Positions 15,174-23,944 of a DNA stretch of 45,557 nucleotides are shown in pieces; within the stretch, counting starts at the first letter, position 1; every line of letters begins with the position of its first letter. Made by a program: the position numbers and the translations under genes. The stretch comes from an uncultured Lachnospiraceae bacterium. Lineage in GTDB: Bacteria; Bacillota; Clostridia; Lachnospirales; Lachnospiraceae. The notes beneath the pieces are model-generated. The model saw nothing but the letters and a program-made list of their open reading frames with translations. It searched no databases and was not told the DNA's origin. The stretch covers positions 1 to 45,557 of the forward strand of contig OMZJ01000019.1 of assembly GCA_900315495.1 (NCBI GenBank), in the 5' to 3' direction.

Positions 15174-15636
15174 TTTCCTTCTCTTCCTTTCCTGGCCCGG
15201 GACAGCCGTCCGACGTTGACCCGTGCGGCGTTCTGTTCCGGCATCTGAAGAAGTAAACTGTGGCCTTCCGCGTGTTCCCCCCACGTTCCTCACTCTTCTG
15301 CTTTCCGCTTGTTTCTCTGCCCATGATACCACGAAACAGGTTCCGATGCAGAGGGGGAATCCCGTCACGGACGATTCGGCCTCGGCAATCCGGACAGGCC
15401 GGAGACTCGCGGCAACACAGTTACAGCGGTCCCCGCAAGGACAGACTGCGGCCGAAGAGGACAGCCAAAAGGCCGGGCCCGGGAAGTGTTACACTTCCGC
15501 AGACCCGGCCGGTATGTTCGCGCCTGTCCCCTGCGGGGCAGACGCCCATTAAGGAGGTCCTGCACCGGACAGCCGGTACAGGTTCGAATTGAAACTTCCG
15601 GAAATCCGGAAAAATCCGGAAGGCATTCGAACAAAT
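15174..15636. other. Non-coding interval between the sugar ABC operon and pncC
   Basis: No gene is supported here. The interval holds the terminator at 15471-15510 and GC-rich short inverted repeats around 15525-15550. A weak extended -10 (TGGTATCAT, minus strand, near 15325) could be the pncC promoter. Confidence 0.4.
15467..15510 (-). terminator. Terminator of the sugar ABC operon
   Basis: On the minus strand a two-part stem (GGCCGGG pairing with CCCGGCC outside, GGAAGTG with CACTTCC inside) is followed by TTTTGGCTG. It lies about 130 bases after the second permease gene. Confidence 0.7.
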
Positions 15637-16506
15637 TTATCCCTTGACACTGCCCGCGGCGACACCGCCGACAATGTACTTGGAGAGGATCAGGTAGACG
15701 ACAACCACCGGGAAGATCGAAAACGCGATGGCCATGTAGACCTCGCCCATGTCGAACTTCTTCCAGTCCGCGGCACGCAGCTGGGCAATCAGGATCGGCA
15801 GCGTCTTCATGTCATTCTTCTGAAGGATCTGCACCGGAACGAAGTAGTTGTTCCAGCTGGATACGAAGGAGAAAATGGCTTGCACGGCAATGGCCGGTTT
15901 CATGATCGGCAGGACGATCTGGTTGAACGTCCGGAACTCGCCGGATCCGTCGATTCTGGCCGCTTCGATCAGCGCCAGCGGCAGACTGCTGTCCATGTAC
16001 TGCTTCATGAAGAAGAACACCGCCGGCGACGCCACCGATGTGATGATCAGCGGCAGGAAGTTATTCATCAGGTTCATCCCGCGGATCAGGTCGACAAATC
16101 CGAGGATCGTGACCTGGGAGGGGATCATCATGACTGCCAGAATAAACGTATAGATCGCTTTTCTTCCCTTGTACTCATAGGCGTGAATGCTGTAGGCCGT
16201 CATGGCCGAGAAATACACCGCGCAGAGCGCCGTCAGGGCAGCCACAATCAGCGAATTGATCATGCCGTGCACAAAGGGAAGGGAATCGTTCATCAGGCTC
16301 TGCCAGTTGGCGGCCAAGCGGCTCCCCGGAATCGCCGAAAAGCCCCGCTGGATCTCGCTGTTTGATCTCGTCGCGTTGATGAACAGAACATAAAACCAGA
16401 ACAGGCACAGGAATGTCATGATGATCAGAACGACATAGGCGAGTACCCGACGGGCATGAATCCCCATGCCCTTCTTCAGTCCGTTATTTGCATTCTTGCT
16501 GCTCAT
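15637..16506 (-). CDS. Sugar ABC transporter permease, MalG-like
   Basis: Inner-membrane permease of a carbohydrate uptake ABC importer (CUT1 type). The 289-residue protein has about six membrane helices, beginning VLAYVVLIIMTFLCLFWFYVLF, and the cytoplasmic ATPase-coupling EAA loop EAARIDGSGEFRTFNQIVLP. Typical MalG-type words are present: MMIPSQVTILG, FFFMKQYMDSSLP and SWNNYFVPV. It begins next to the stop codon of the first permease gene. ATG at 16506 and GTG at 16515 (overlapping that stop codon) are both possible; I prefer ATG. The operon has no ATPase gene, so a shared MsmK/UgpC-type ATPase elsewhere must serve it. The sugar is unknown. Confidence 0.92.
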   Translation of the reverse strand: MSSKNANNGLKKGMGIHARRVLAYVVLIIMTFLCLFWFYVLFINATRSNSEIQRGFSAIPGSRLAANWQSLMNDSLPFVHGMINSLIVAALTALCAVYFSAMTAYSIHAYEYKGRKAIYTFILAVMMIPSQVTILGFVDLIRGMNLMNNFLPLIITSVASPAVFFFMKQYMDSSLPLALIEAARIDGSGEFRTFNQIVLPIMKPAIAVQAIFSFVSSWNNYFVPVQILQKNDMKTLPILIAQLRAADWKKFDMGEVYMAIAFSIFPVVVVYLILSKYIVGGVAAGSVKG

Positions 16507-16511
16507 TGGTC

Positions 16512-17453
16512 TCACTTCACTTTCTCGCCGTATCCCGCGACCTTAAATACGATCAGGCTCAGTGCGCCGGTGATCACGAACAGGAACACGGAAATCGCGC
16601 CGCTCATGCCGTAGTTGCGGCTCGTCGTCAGGTTGCGGTTCAGGTACATGATCATGGTCATGGACGTGCGCATCGGATCGCCCGTGCCGTTGGTCAGGAC
16701 CTGCGGAACATCGAAGAGCTGCAGACCGCCGATCAGGGAAGTGATGACAACATACAGAAGGATCGGCCGCAGCAGCGGAAGCGTGATCTTCCAGAAAACC
16801 TGGCTGGAGGTGGCGCCGTCCACCTCGGCTGCCTCGAACAGCTGCGTGTCAATGCCCAGCATGCCGGCCAGCAGAAGGATCGTGGTATTTCCGAACCACA
16901 TCAGAAAGTTCATGAAAGAGATCAGGATGCGGACGCTCCACTTGTGATTCAGGAAATCATACGGCTGCTTCAGAATGCCGATGCTCTGCAGGATGCTGTT
17001 GATCGGCCCGATGTTGGAGAAGAGTACGAAGAACAGCATGGCGAAGGCGGAAGCCATGATCAGGTTCGGAAGATAAATCACGGTCTTGAAGAACCGCTGG
17101 CCCTTCAGGTTCAGCCGCGTGTCCGAGAACCATGCCGCGAACAGCAGGGAGAAGAAGATCTGCGGAATAAAGTTCATGATCCACAGAATCATCGTATTGC
17201 CGAAATACTGCCAGACTCCGCCGCTGGAAAACAGCGTCTTGTAGTTCTCCAGGCCGATGAAATTCGGCCCGATCCATTTCAGTCCCGACCGGTAATATTC
17301 ATAAAAGCTGTGATAGATGGTTGTGATCAGCGGAATCAGCTGAAAGATCACAAACACAACCGCAAACGGAATCAGGAAAAAATATCCCCAGCGGTTGTAC
17401 CGCACTGCCCGGTGATTGAATTTCCCGGCGGCAGCCGTCGCACTCTTTTTCAT
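16512..17453 (-). CDS. Sugar ABC transporter permease, MalF-like
   Basis: First permease of the CUT1-type importer, pairing with the MalG-like subunit in the membrane. The 313 residues contain about six helices (the first GYFFLIPFAVVFVIFQLIPLI), the FIGLENYKTLF segment typical of MalF-like proteins, and the EAA loop EAAEVDGATSSQVFWKITLP. I chose the ATG at 17453, where AGGAGG stands six bases upstream; a frame extension to 17492 is unsupported. The gene follows the binding-protein gene after a terminator, so it is probably made at a lower level from read-through. Confidence 0.93.
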   Translation of the reverse strand: MKKSATAAAGKFNHRAVRYNRWGYFFLIPFAVVFVIFQLIPLITTIYHSFYEYYRSGLKWIGPNFIGLENYKTLFSSGGVWQYFGNTMILWIMNFIPQIFFSLLFAAWFSDTRLNLKGQRFFKTVIYLPNLIMASAFAMLFFVLFSNIGPINSILQSIGILKQPYDFLNHKWSVRILISFMNFLMWFGNTTILLLAGMLGIDTQLFEAAEVDGATSSQVFWKITLPLLRPILLYVVITSLIGGLQLFDVPQVLTNGTGDPMRTSMTMIMYLNRNLTTSRNYGMSGAISVFLFVITGALSLIVFKVAGYGEKVK

Positions 17454-17528
17454 GGTAATCCTCCTGTAAACGCTGCCTGATAAAAGGCTCACCCCGGCTC
17501 CGGATTATCGCCCCGGTCAGCCTTTTAT

Positions 17529-17572
17529 AAAAAAACCGTGCCTGCCCGTGCAGATGCACAGGCAGGCACGGT
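17529..17572 (-). terminator. Terminator between the binding-protein and permease genes
   Basis: The 12-bp arms ACCGTGCCTGCC (17535-17546) and complement (17561-17572) carry an inner GTGCA/TGCAC stem. On the minus strand the stem is followed by seven T residues. Partial termination here would give more binding protein than permease, a common arrangement in such operons. Confidence 0.88.
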
Positions 17573-17669
17573 ACGCAAATGCTTTTTCGTTCGATCCGTT
17601 CCCGTCTTCCGGGCGGATTCTGATCCGCGCCGGCGGAGAGGAAACGGCCGTCCGATGTCCGTTCAGAAT

Positions 17670-19061
17670 TTATTCTGCAGCGGTCTCCGTCTCAGCTTCT
17701 GCTCCCGCAAGAAGTCCGTCAGCAGTCAGCTCCGGATATTTCTCGACGATTGCGGAAGAGAACTGATCGACTGCCTCCTCCAGCGTTGCATTTCCTTCGA
17801 AGTAGTTCTTCATTGCAGACTGGAAGTCCTCGTTGCAGCCCTGATCATAGTCAGAGATGTTGGACATATCGACGTTTTCAGCACCCTCTGCGAGAACTGC
17901 GTACGGGTTCTGGCCGCCAAGGACTGCAAGGTTGCCGGAATCATCGGATGCAAGCTCTGCAAGAACGGTCTTGCTGTTGACACAGTCGGAATCCTTCTGT
18001 GCGATCTCCTTCAGGACATCCTGATCGGTGGTCATGGTCAGCATGATGTCCTTGACCAGCGTCGGGTTATCGGTTCCGGTTGCTGCGCAGATCCAGGTGC
18101 CGCCCCAGTAGAAGCTCTGCGGTCCGACGCAGAAGCCCCAACCGCCGTCATATCCGACAGAACCTTCCTCATCGCTGTGCATGGAGAAGTTGATCAGCCA
18201 TGCCGGTCCGAAGTAGCAGAAGACACCGCCCTGATCCTGCTTGTAGAAGCCCTGGCTCCACTCATCAGACCAAAGGTCTGCGGTACCGGTCTCGCCGGCA
18301 TCGACAAGAGCCTTGGAGTCATTGACCCACTTCAGGATGTTGCTGTCCAGCTGTACCTGATTGTCGTCGTTGACCCACTTCTCGGTTACGTTGTTGGAGT
18401 AAACACGATAGGTATCATTGACGGTAGAGGTGATCTTGTATCCGGCATCCTTCAACTTTGCTGCGGTATCATTGAAGGTATCCCAGTCCTTGACATATTC
18501 CTGGACCTCATCCGGATCCTCGGTTCCAAGAACTTCCTTCGCAATGGCACGGTTGTAAATCAGACCTGCGGAGCATGCCTGCCAGGAAAGGCCCTTCAGC
18601 ACGCCGTCGCTGTCCGTGACGATATCCTTCGTGTAGTCGTACTGATCTGCGACATCATCGTCCGTAATGCCAAGATCGGAAACCGGCATCGTGACATCGC
18701 TGTTGACATATTTCAGAGCGTAATCCGCTTCCACCAGGAAGAGGTCTACCTTGTCATCCGCCGCCGCGTTTGCGTTGTCCGGAAGAATGGCATCCAAGTT
18801 GTTCTGATATGCATTGTCATCGGTCGGGGTGATGGTCCACTTCACGGTGACATCGCCGATCTTGCCGGTCGTCGCGTCAACCTCTTCATACCCTGGATAG
18901 TGATCCGTAATGCGGCTCTTGAACTCATCATTCCAGCACTGGATGTTCAGAACCTTTCCCTCATCGGCCCCTGCTGCCTCCGTCGTCTCCTCGGCAAATG
19001 CCGGAACAGCCATACCGGCTACCATTGCGGAAGCAAGGATCAGACTCATAGCCTTTTTCAT
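17670..19061 (-). CDS. Sugar ABC transporter substrate-binding protein
   Basis: Extracellular solute-binding protein of the importer, cluster with the two CUT1 permeases; substrate unknown. The 463-residue protein has a signal peptide (MKKAMSLILASAMVAGMAVP) with a type I cleavage site after Ala23 (AFA-EE). Oddly, it has no lipobox cysteine, although Gram-positive binding proteins are normally lipoproteins. The mature part has the usual VLNIQCWNDEF beginning and aromatic-rich sugar-site segments (GPAWLINF, FYWGGTWICAATG), and ends in an acidic Glu/Ala tail. I chose the ATG at 19061 because AGGAGGT precedes it. A clear promoter lies about 85 bases upstream, and a terminator follows. Confidence 0.9.
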   Translation of the reverse strand: MKKAMSLILASAMVAGMAVPAFAEETTEAAGADEGKVLNIQCWNDEFKSRITDHYPGYEEVDATTGKIGDVTVKWTITPTDDNAYQNNLDAILPDNANAAADDKVDLFLVEADYALKYVNSDVTMPVSDLGITDDDVADQYDYTKDIVTDSDGVLKGLSWQACSAGLIYNRAIAKEVLGTEDPDEVQEYVKDWDTFNDTAAKLKDAGYKITSTVNDTYRVYSNNVTEKWVNDDNQVQLDSNILKWVNDSKALVDAGETGTADLWSDEWSQGFYKQDQGGVFCYFGPAWLINFSMHSDEEGSVGYDGGWGFCVGPQSFYWGGTWICAATGTDNPTLVKDIMLTMTTDQDVLKEIAQKDSDCVNSKTVLAELASDDSGNLAVLGGQNPYAVLAEGAENVDMSNISDYDQGCNEDFQSAMKNYFEGNATLEEAVDQFSSAIVEKYPELTADGLLAGAEAETETAAE

Positions 19062-19119
19062 TTCAGTTACCTCCTGTAATGTTTTTTCGTTGCTCGAACG
19101 ACTGGGCTTCATTTATTAC

Positions 19120-19135
19120 TCAATCGTTTTCATGG
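19120..19135 (-). promoter_or_regulatory. cre-like half-palindrome at the binding-protein promoter
   Basis: On the minus strand CCATGAAAACGATTGA begins like a CcpA/LacI-family operator (TGAAAACG) but its second half diverges. It overlaps the predicted transcription start of the ABC operon, where a repressor would act. Confidence 0.3.
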
Positions 19136-19139
19136 CCTT

Positions 19140-19169
19140 AGTATAGCGCTTTTCACCAAATGGTGTCAA
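19140..19169 (-). promoter_or_regulatory. Promoter of the sugar ABC operon, with inverted repeat in the spacer
   Basis: On the minus strand a perfect -35 TTGACA (19164-19169), an 18-base spacer and the -10 TATACT (19140-19145). The inverted repeat CACCA-TT-TGGTG overlaps the end of the -35 and the spacer and could be an operator. Confidence 0.75.
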
Positions 19170-19648
19170 GCCTTATTTTAAAAAATCACGAATTCTGCAG
19201 TCTGAACAATGATTTACCTGACATTTTGTGCACTTTACCCATCTGCCATGTCGTTTTCCGTCCCCCGATGTTTTCTCCGGGGATTCACGCCGCGGCGTTT
19301 TCTACCCGTTTTTCTTTGATTTTCGCCGATTTCAGCGTAATCGTTTTCGGTTTTTGCGGCTTTTTGAGCGGACCCTTGAAAGAAGCTGCTCCCGTTCGCG
19401 CAGCAGTCATTCTCTTCCGCAGCAATCGCCTCCATCGCGGCATAAGCCTTCTGCCATATAGCGCAGACAGGGCTGCCTGTCAGACACGGCAGCGAACTCC
19501 GCCGAGCACGCTCTGCTGCACAGCGCGGGCGGAGCTGCCGGAGAGAGAATCCGGCAGCCCCGCCCGCGCATAGTCGATGGATGGTGTCTTCCCCGGCACC
19601 ATCATGCTGTGAAAAAACGCCGACGGCGCCGGGAACCATGTCACCGGT
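19170..19648. other. Non-coding interval between the ABC operon and the Mbeg1-like gene
   Basis: No convincing gene. It is rich in GC inverted repeats, notably a 20-bp stem with one mismatch (19523-19542 with 19550-19569) and a 7-bp GATGGTG/CACCATC hairpin near 19580-19603. A weak terminator-like stem followed by six T residues on the minus strand lies near 19612-19635, just after the Mbeg1-like gene. Confidence 0.45.
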
Positions 19649-21445
19649 TCATGTCTTCTCCGGCGTCCGATCCAGCCGGTTCGGTTCCGCCGCTGAACTT
19701 CCCTTCTGCAGATTTTCCATGGCGCCTTTCAGAAAATCCCTGGTCTCCCGCACCGATTCCTTCATCGCCTGCAGCACCGTGATCCCTGAACCAGGCTGAC
19801 CCGCGGGATCTGCTTTTTCGGCCGGGCCTGTTTTTCCTGCCAGGTCTGTCCTTCCTGCCGGGTCTGCTTTCTCTGCCGAGTCTGTCCTTCCTGCCAAGTC
19901 TGCTTTCCCTGCCAGGTTCTCCGGCGGTGTTTCCCCGGATTCTGCTGCCGCTGCTTCCGTTTTTTTCTCCTCGGCAGCCGCTCTCCCGCCTTTTTCCCCG
20001 GTCCGGAAAAATTCCACTCCAGCTCCCGCTGCCCGCAGGCCTGCGCTCTCCAGAAGTCCCGGATTCTCCAAAGATACCGAGACATTCAGGATACCGGCCC
20101 GAAGATTCCGCTTCTGCTCCGCCTCCGGCGGCCGTCCCGCCGGGATTCTTTCCGCGGAAAGCTTTGCATTTTCCGTTTTCTCCTGCCAGCTCTGGCGGAT
20201 TGTCCGGATGCTCTCCTGCAGGCTGTTTTTCCATTTATCCGTCTGCTCGTGCAGATAGGAGGAGAGTGCCCCCAGGCCGCCGTCGCTGTACCGGTTCAGA
20301 AGCTCCGCAGTAGCGGACGCGGCCGTATCAAAATAGGCCTTCTGCGTACTGTCCGCGAGCTTCAGGAGAATGTCCCAGAACTGTTTCTGCTGCTCTTTCG
20401 GGTACGTGCTCAGGACCTTCAACCCCGCCGCCAGCGTGGCCAGCCGGTCATCCGTCACTTCGGACATGCGCGTTTTGCCATCCGCCGACAGCACGTCAAA
20501 AAGCGTGTCAATGAAGTTCTTGCGTGCCTCCCCGGAAATGCCGTTCAGCCACATGCGAAGTGTCTGCTCAAACATCGTGCTGCGGCCGGACCGGGACTCC
20601 GCCTCCACAAAATGGTTTCCCACGACCTGCCACGACAGCGCGTCATGCTGTTCGGCCCCGCTTTTATCGCTGCGGATCACCTTTTCGCAGACATTCCCGC
20701 TGGTCATGCACAGGCCGATCATGTCATCCTCGGGAATGATCTTGCGGATGCGCGGAAGGATCTTCCGGTACTCCTCGGATTCCGTCAGGACCTCCACAAA
20801 TCCCGGTCCGTCATTGGAATAAATCTCCACAATGTGTTCCTGAATCGCCGGATCGCAGAAAGCCGCCGCGTAAACCGCGAAATTACCGCCCTTGGAATGT
20901 CCGCCGAGACGGATTCCTCCCCGCATGCCGTCCGCCGCTTCCGGCGCAGGCAGATCCACCAGATTCCGGTTTACCCACATCACCGCGCCGGCCTGCCCGG
21001 GGGTCTGCCTGCTGTAGCTCAGGTTGAGGTCTTCCTTCCAGCCGGTCAGCGAATCATCCGTTCCGCGGAAGGCGCCGTACAGCGTGCCGTCGCCCACTGA
21101 AAAAAGCACAGCTGACAGCTGCTGCGCGTTGTTTTCATCTCTCACATTGATATACGAAGAAAGGCGCAGATGCGCAAAACGCTTCGTCGCCGCTGCTTTT
21201 TTCAGAAGCAGCGGCGCCGTCTTTGTGTAGGTATTCCGCGCCAGGATTTCTTTTTCCGTGTGAAGGCAGAAATACTTGGAGGCCGCCCGGGACGCGGCAA
21301 TGCTCCCGTGTCCCGGGGAGGGAACCACGCCGTCCAGATCCGAGTAGGCGATCTCCGAAAGAATCAGGTTGTCCACTTCGTTGAAGGGGTCCACCGAGAA
21401 CGGGATGTCTCCGCGCCAGTCCAGATAGTCAAAGATATTCGCCAT
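19649..21445 (-). CDS. Mbeg1-like (DUF2974) lipase-fold protein with C-terminal repeats
   Basis: The 598-residue protein has an N-terminal lipase-class-3-like domain (about residues 1-330) of the Mbeg1-like/DUF2974 group: MANIFDYLDWRGDIPFS, LYGAFRGTDDSLTGWKEDLN, the nucleophile elbow LGGHSKGGNFAVYAA (G-H-S-K-G) and YSNDGPGF. Substrate and role are not known; no signal peptide or lipobox is seen, so it is probably cytosolic. The tail is Ala/Glu/Lys-rich and includes six residues repeated about seven times (AGKADL, AGRTDS, AEKADP and so on) encoded by an 18-bp DNA repeat. I chose the ATG at 21445 because GAGAGGA precedes it and the family starts with this sequence. It follows the TVP38 gene on the same strand. 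Confidence 0.8.
   Translation of the reverse strand: MANIFDYLDWRGDIPFSVDPFNEVDNLILSEIAYSDLDGVVPSPGHGSIAASRAASKYFCLHTEKEILARNTYTKTAPLLLKKAAATKRFAHLRLSSYINVRDENNAQQLSAVLFSVGDGTLYGAFRGTDDSLTGWKEDLNLSYSRQTPGQAGAVMWVNRNLVDLPAPEAADGMRGGIRLGGHSKGGNFAVYAAAFCDPAIQEHIVEIYSNDGPGFVEVLTESEEYRKILPRIRKIIPEDDMIGLCMTSGNVCEKVIRSDKSGAEQHDALSWQVVGNHFVEAESRSGRSTMFEQTLRMWLNGISGEARKNFIDTLFDVLSADGKTRMSEVTDDRLATLAAGLKVLSTYPKEQQKQFWDILLKLADSTQKAYFDTAASATAELLNRYSDGGLGALSSYLHEQTDKWKNSLQESIRTIRQSWQEKTENAKLSAERIPAGRPPEAEQKRNLRAGILNVSVSLENPGLLESAGLRAAGAGVEFFRTGEKGGRAAAEEKKTEAAAAESGETPPENLAGKADLAGRTDSAEKADPAGRTDLAGKTGPAEKADPAGQPGSGITVLQAMKESVRETRDFLKGAMENLQKGSSAAEPNRLDRTPEKT
19806..19913. repeat. 18-bp tandem repeat (six units) inside the Mbeg1-like gene
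   Basis: Six in-register 18-base units run 19806-19913, most reading close to GTCTGTCCTTCCTGCC. They keep the reading frame and encode the hexapeptide repeats of the tail, so copy number can change without a frameshift. Confidence 0.75.
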
Positions 21446-21590
21446 GGTTTTCCTCTCTTCGCTTTTTCCCTCGATATGCCGGTTCGCGCAGGTTCTGCCC
21501 TCACGGTGCTCCGGCTCTGCCGTCCCGGTGCATTCCGGCCGCGGTATCCGGTCTCTTTGCCCCGCGCCATACATGCAGCCCCGGACGCTC

Positions 21591-22469
21591 TCAGGTCAGA
21601 TCTCTCTCAGGCCTCGCTTCCGGTCTCTGCCTCCGGTCCCGGTCCCCCCTGTCCGGTCCGGAATCCTCCTCGTCCTCCTCCTGCACGGCCTTGCTCCGGC
21701 GGTGATAAAACCACAGTCCGCCCAGAGAGAGCACGCCGGTCAGTATCAGCATGAACAGGAAAATGCCGTACCTGCCCTGCTGCAGCTCAATCCCGCTGGC
21801 GGTGGAGAGCAAAATCGCCGGGAACCGGCCGACGGCGCAGATCGCAATCCACATGTGCAGCTTCATATCGGTCAGTCCCACCAGATAGGACAGCATATCC
21901 TTCGGTGTTCCCGGAATCAGAAACAGCAGGAAGGTGAGCAGGGTCGACTTTCCGCTCGTCCGGAGGATTTTCGCATTCTTCAGCTCGTCCTCCGTCACAA
22001 AGATGCGCACAAACCTCAGCCCCAGCGTGCGGCCCAGAAGGAAGGTGCAGATGCTCCCCAGGGTCATGGCGGCATCGCAGATCAGCGCGCCCTTGAAAAC
22101 GCCGTAGATATATCCCGCGGCAATTTCAAAAGGGCCGCCGGGGACCACGGCGGCAAAGACCTGCAGAATGTTCATTCCCATGAAAGCGAAGATCCCAACC
22201 GGACCGAGACCTTCAATGTACGCCCGGATCTGCTCCGGATCCGAGAGCATGCCCCGCACCGGTCTCAGAATGACCACCATCACCGCGATCATCACCGCAA
22301 TCACGGCAAGGGTGATCACAATCCCCTTCACGCGCTCTCTGGTCATCGGCTGCTTCTTCCGCTCCGGCCGGATGCCGAATTCCTCCTCCAGCCAGCGTTT
22401 TCCCCGTTCCACCGCCGATTCTTTTCCGGCGCTCGATGCGGACGCCGTATTTTTCTGATTTCTCTTCAA
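21591..22469 (-). CDS. TVP38/TMEM64 (VTT domain) membrane protein
   Basis: Polytopic membrane protein of the DedA/VTT superfamily; related proteins are implicated in lipid scrambling or membrane homeostasis, but this one's role is unknown. The 292 residues have a basic cytoplasmic start, a first helix (VKGIVITLAVIAVMIAVMVV), the VTT core with FAAVVPGGPFEIAAGYIYG and the SICTFLLGRTLGLRFV helix, and LFLIPGTPKDMLSYLVGL near the second re-entrant hairpin. The tail is charged (EEDEEDSGPDRGDRDRR). The start is a TTG at 22469 with GAGGAAAG just upstream; the next Met (residue 42) would remove part of the soluble leader only. The start lies 9 bases after the stop of the AAA ATPase gene. Confidence 0.85.
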   Translation of the reverse strand: MKRNQKNTASASSAGKESAVERGKRWLEEEFGIRPERKKQPMTRERVKGIVITLAVIAVMIAVMVVILRPVRGMLSDPEQIRAYIEGLGPVGIFAFMGMNILQVFAAVVPGGPFEIAAGYIYGVFKGALICDAAMTLGSICTFLLGRTLGLRFVRIFVTEDELKNAKILRTSGKSTLLTFLLFLIPGTPKDMLSYLVGLTDMKLHMWIAICAVGRFPAILLSTASGIELQQGRYGIFLFMLILTGVLSLGGLWFYHRRSKAVQEEDEEDSGPDRGDRDRRQRPEARPERDLT

Positions 22470-22478
22470 ATTCTTTCC

Positions 22479-23801
22479 TCAGGAATTGCCGGTCCGGATT
22501 CCCGCGGTTCCGGCCAGGTAATCCACCAGCTGTCTCGCCGCCCGGCCCGAAATGCCGCCGTGGGCCAGCTCCCAACGGGTCGCCTCCCGCTTCAGCTCTG
22601 CCTCAGACAGGTGAATCTGCGGATATTGTTCCGCGAGTACTTTGACGATATTCTGGTACTCCGCCGGCGACGGGCGGAAATATCCGATCTGCACGCCGAA
22701 CCGCGCCGCGAGGGACAGCTTCTCCTGGATCGTGTCGTTGCGGTGCATGTCGTCGCTGTCCGCATCGTTCCGGTCGCTGTAGGACTCGTGCACCAGATGG
22801 CGGCGGTTGGAGGTCGCGTAGATCAGGACATTGTCCGGCTTCGGCTCCAGCCCGCCCTCGATGATGGCTTTCAGATACTTGTACTCCAGCTCGGTATCCT
22901 CAAACGAGAGGTCGTCCATGTAGATGATAAAGCGGTAGTTGCGGTTCTTGATCTCCGCAATCACACGGGCGAGATCCCTGCACTGATATTTGTACAGCTC
23001 GATCATGCGGAGGCCGCGGCTGTAGTACTGGTTCAGAACCGCCTTGACACTGGTGGATTTGCCCGTGCCGGCGTCGCCGTACAGCAGCACGTTGTTTGCC
23101 GCCCTGCCATCCACAAAAGCTTCGGTATTCTCCACCAGCCGCTTCTTCTGCTCCTCATAGCCGACCAGATCGTCCAGGGTGACATTCATCGTGTTGGTGA
23201 TCGGAATCAAAAGCTCCGAATCCGGATCATCGGAGACGCGGAACGCCTTGTTCAGGCCCAGCTTTCCCACCCCGTAGCGGGCATAAAAGTCTGTCACCGT
23301 GCGGTACATCTCATCGTCCGTCTCCGCCTGCTCAATGGCCGCGGAGAGCTCCTGCACCTTCTCGCTGACACTGCGGTTGTAGATCCTCTCCTTCTTTTCC
23401 ACTGCCTGAAAATTCTCAATCACGGAAAAGCAGTTCAGCCCGAGCCTCTTTTCGATGCGGGAGAAATCATAGTCAAAGAGCTGCTTGAAAATGTGCAGGT
23501 CGCTCTTTGCAAATACATTCACCGAGCCCTCGTTGGCACCGACTTTCTCGGATACCAGCGTAAACGGTGTCTCCGTCATGGCCAGAAGGAAAGCCAGATA
23601 GTTGTGCCACAGGTTGCGGTTGAATCCGTACACCGTGGCAAGGTCCAGCAGTCGGTGGATTTCCCGGAGAATATCCCGGGACAGCTCCTCATCCGGCGTA
23701 TCGCCGTCGTCAAAACGCCGGCAGATTTCCGACAGCCGTCCGAGGATACTGTCCGCCTTGATATTACTGTAAATCACAAGCTTTGAAGTCAGGCGATACA
23801 A
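22479..23801 (-). CDS. DUF815 family AAA ATPase
   Basis: The 440-residue cytosolic ATPase belongs to the DUF815 group, found in many bacteria with no fixed role. The first 200 residues are helical and lack known motifs. The AAA domain shows [12 protein letters not shown] (Walker A, residues 242-249) and [11 protein letters not shown] (Walker B, residues about 291-298), then [12 protein letters not shown] (sensor 1) and an [16 protein letters not shown] stretch followed by a C-terminal helical lid. The start is TTG at 23801, six bases after GAGGAG; no ATG gives a better fit. It is probably co-transcribed with the TVP38-like gene. Confidence 0.88.
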   Translation of the reverse strand: MYRLTSKLVIYSNIKADSILGRLSEICRRFDDGDTPDEELSRDILREIHRLLDLATVYGFNRNLWHNYLAFLLAMTETPFTLVSEKVGANEGSVNVFAKSDLHIFKQLFDYDFSRIEKRLGLNCFSVIENFQAVEKKERIYNRSVSEKVQELSAAIEQAETDDEMYRTVTDFYARYGVGKLGLNKAFRVSDDPDSELLIPITNTMNVTLDDLVGYEEQKKRLVENTEAFVDGRAANNVLLYGDAGTGKSTSVKAVLNQYYSRGLRMIELYKYQCRDLARVIAEIKNRNYRFIIYMDDLSFEDTELEYKYLKAIIEGGLEPKPDNVLIYATSNRRHLVHESYSDRNDADSDDMHRNDTIQEKLSLAARFGVQIGYFRPSPAEYQNIVKVLAEQYPQIHLSEAELKREATRWELAHGGISGRAARQLVDYLAGTAGIRTGNS

Positions 23802-23853
23802 TCGGCACTCCTCTCTGTTGTACGGTTTCTGTGCGGTTCCGCGCGCAGCCCAC

Positions 23854-23926
23854 GTTCGATTCCACGTACAGTTCCGTGTACGGTCTGTCTCAGGTTCGAT
23901 TTCATGTGCAGTCCCGTGTACGGCCC
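23854..23926. repeat. 40-bp period direct repeat between the LCP and AAA genes
   Basis: A segment starting GTTCGATTCCACGTACAG (23854) recurs imperfectly 40 bases later (23894), both copies ending in CCGTGTACGG. A more diverged copy precedes them near 23820. The array fills most of the 143-base gap. Confidence 0.6.
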
Positions 23927-23944
23927 GCGGGCGGGTCCGTATGC

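Noticed and set aside
19235..19639. 134-codon minus-strand frame after the Mbeg1-like gene
   Set aside because: No ribosome binding site, no motif, and it spans a strong hairpin; left as non-coding.
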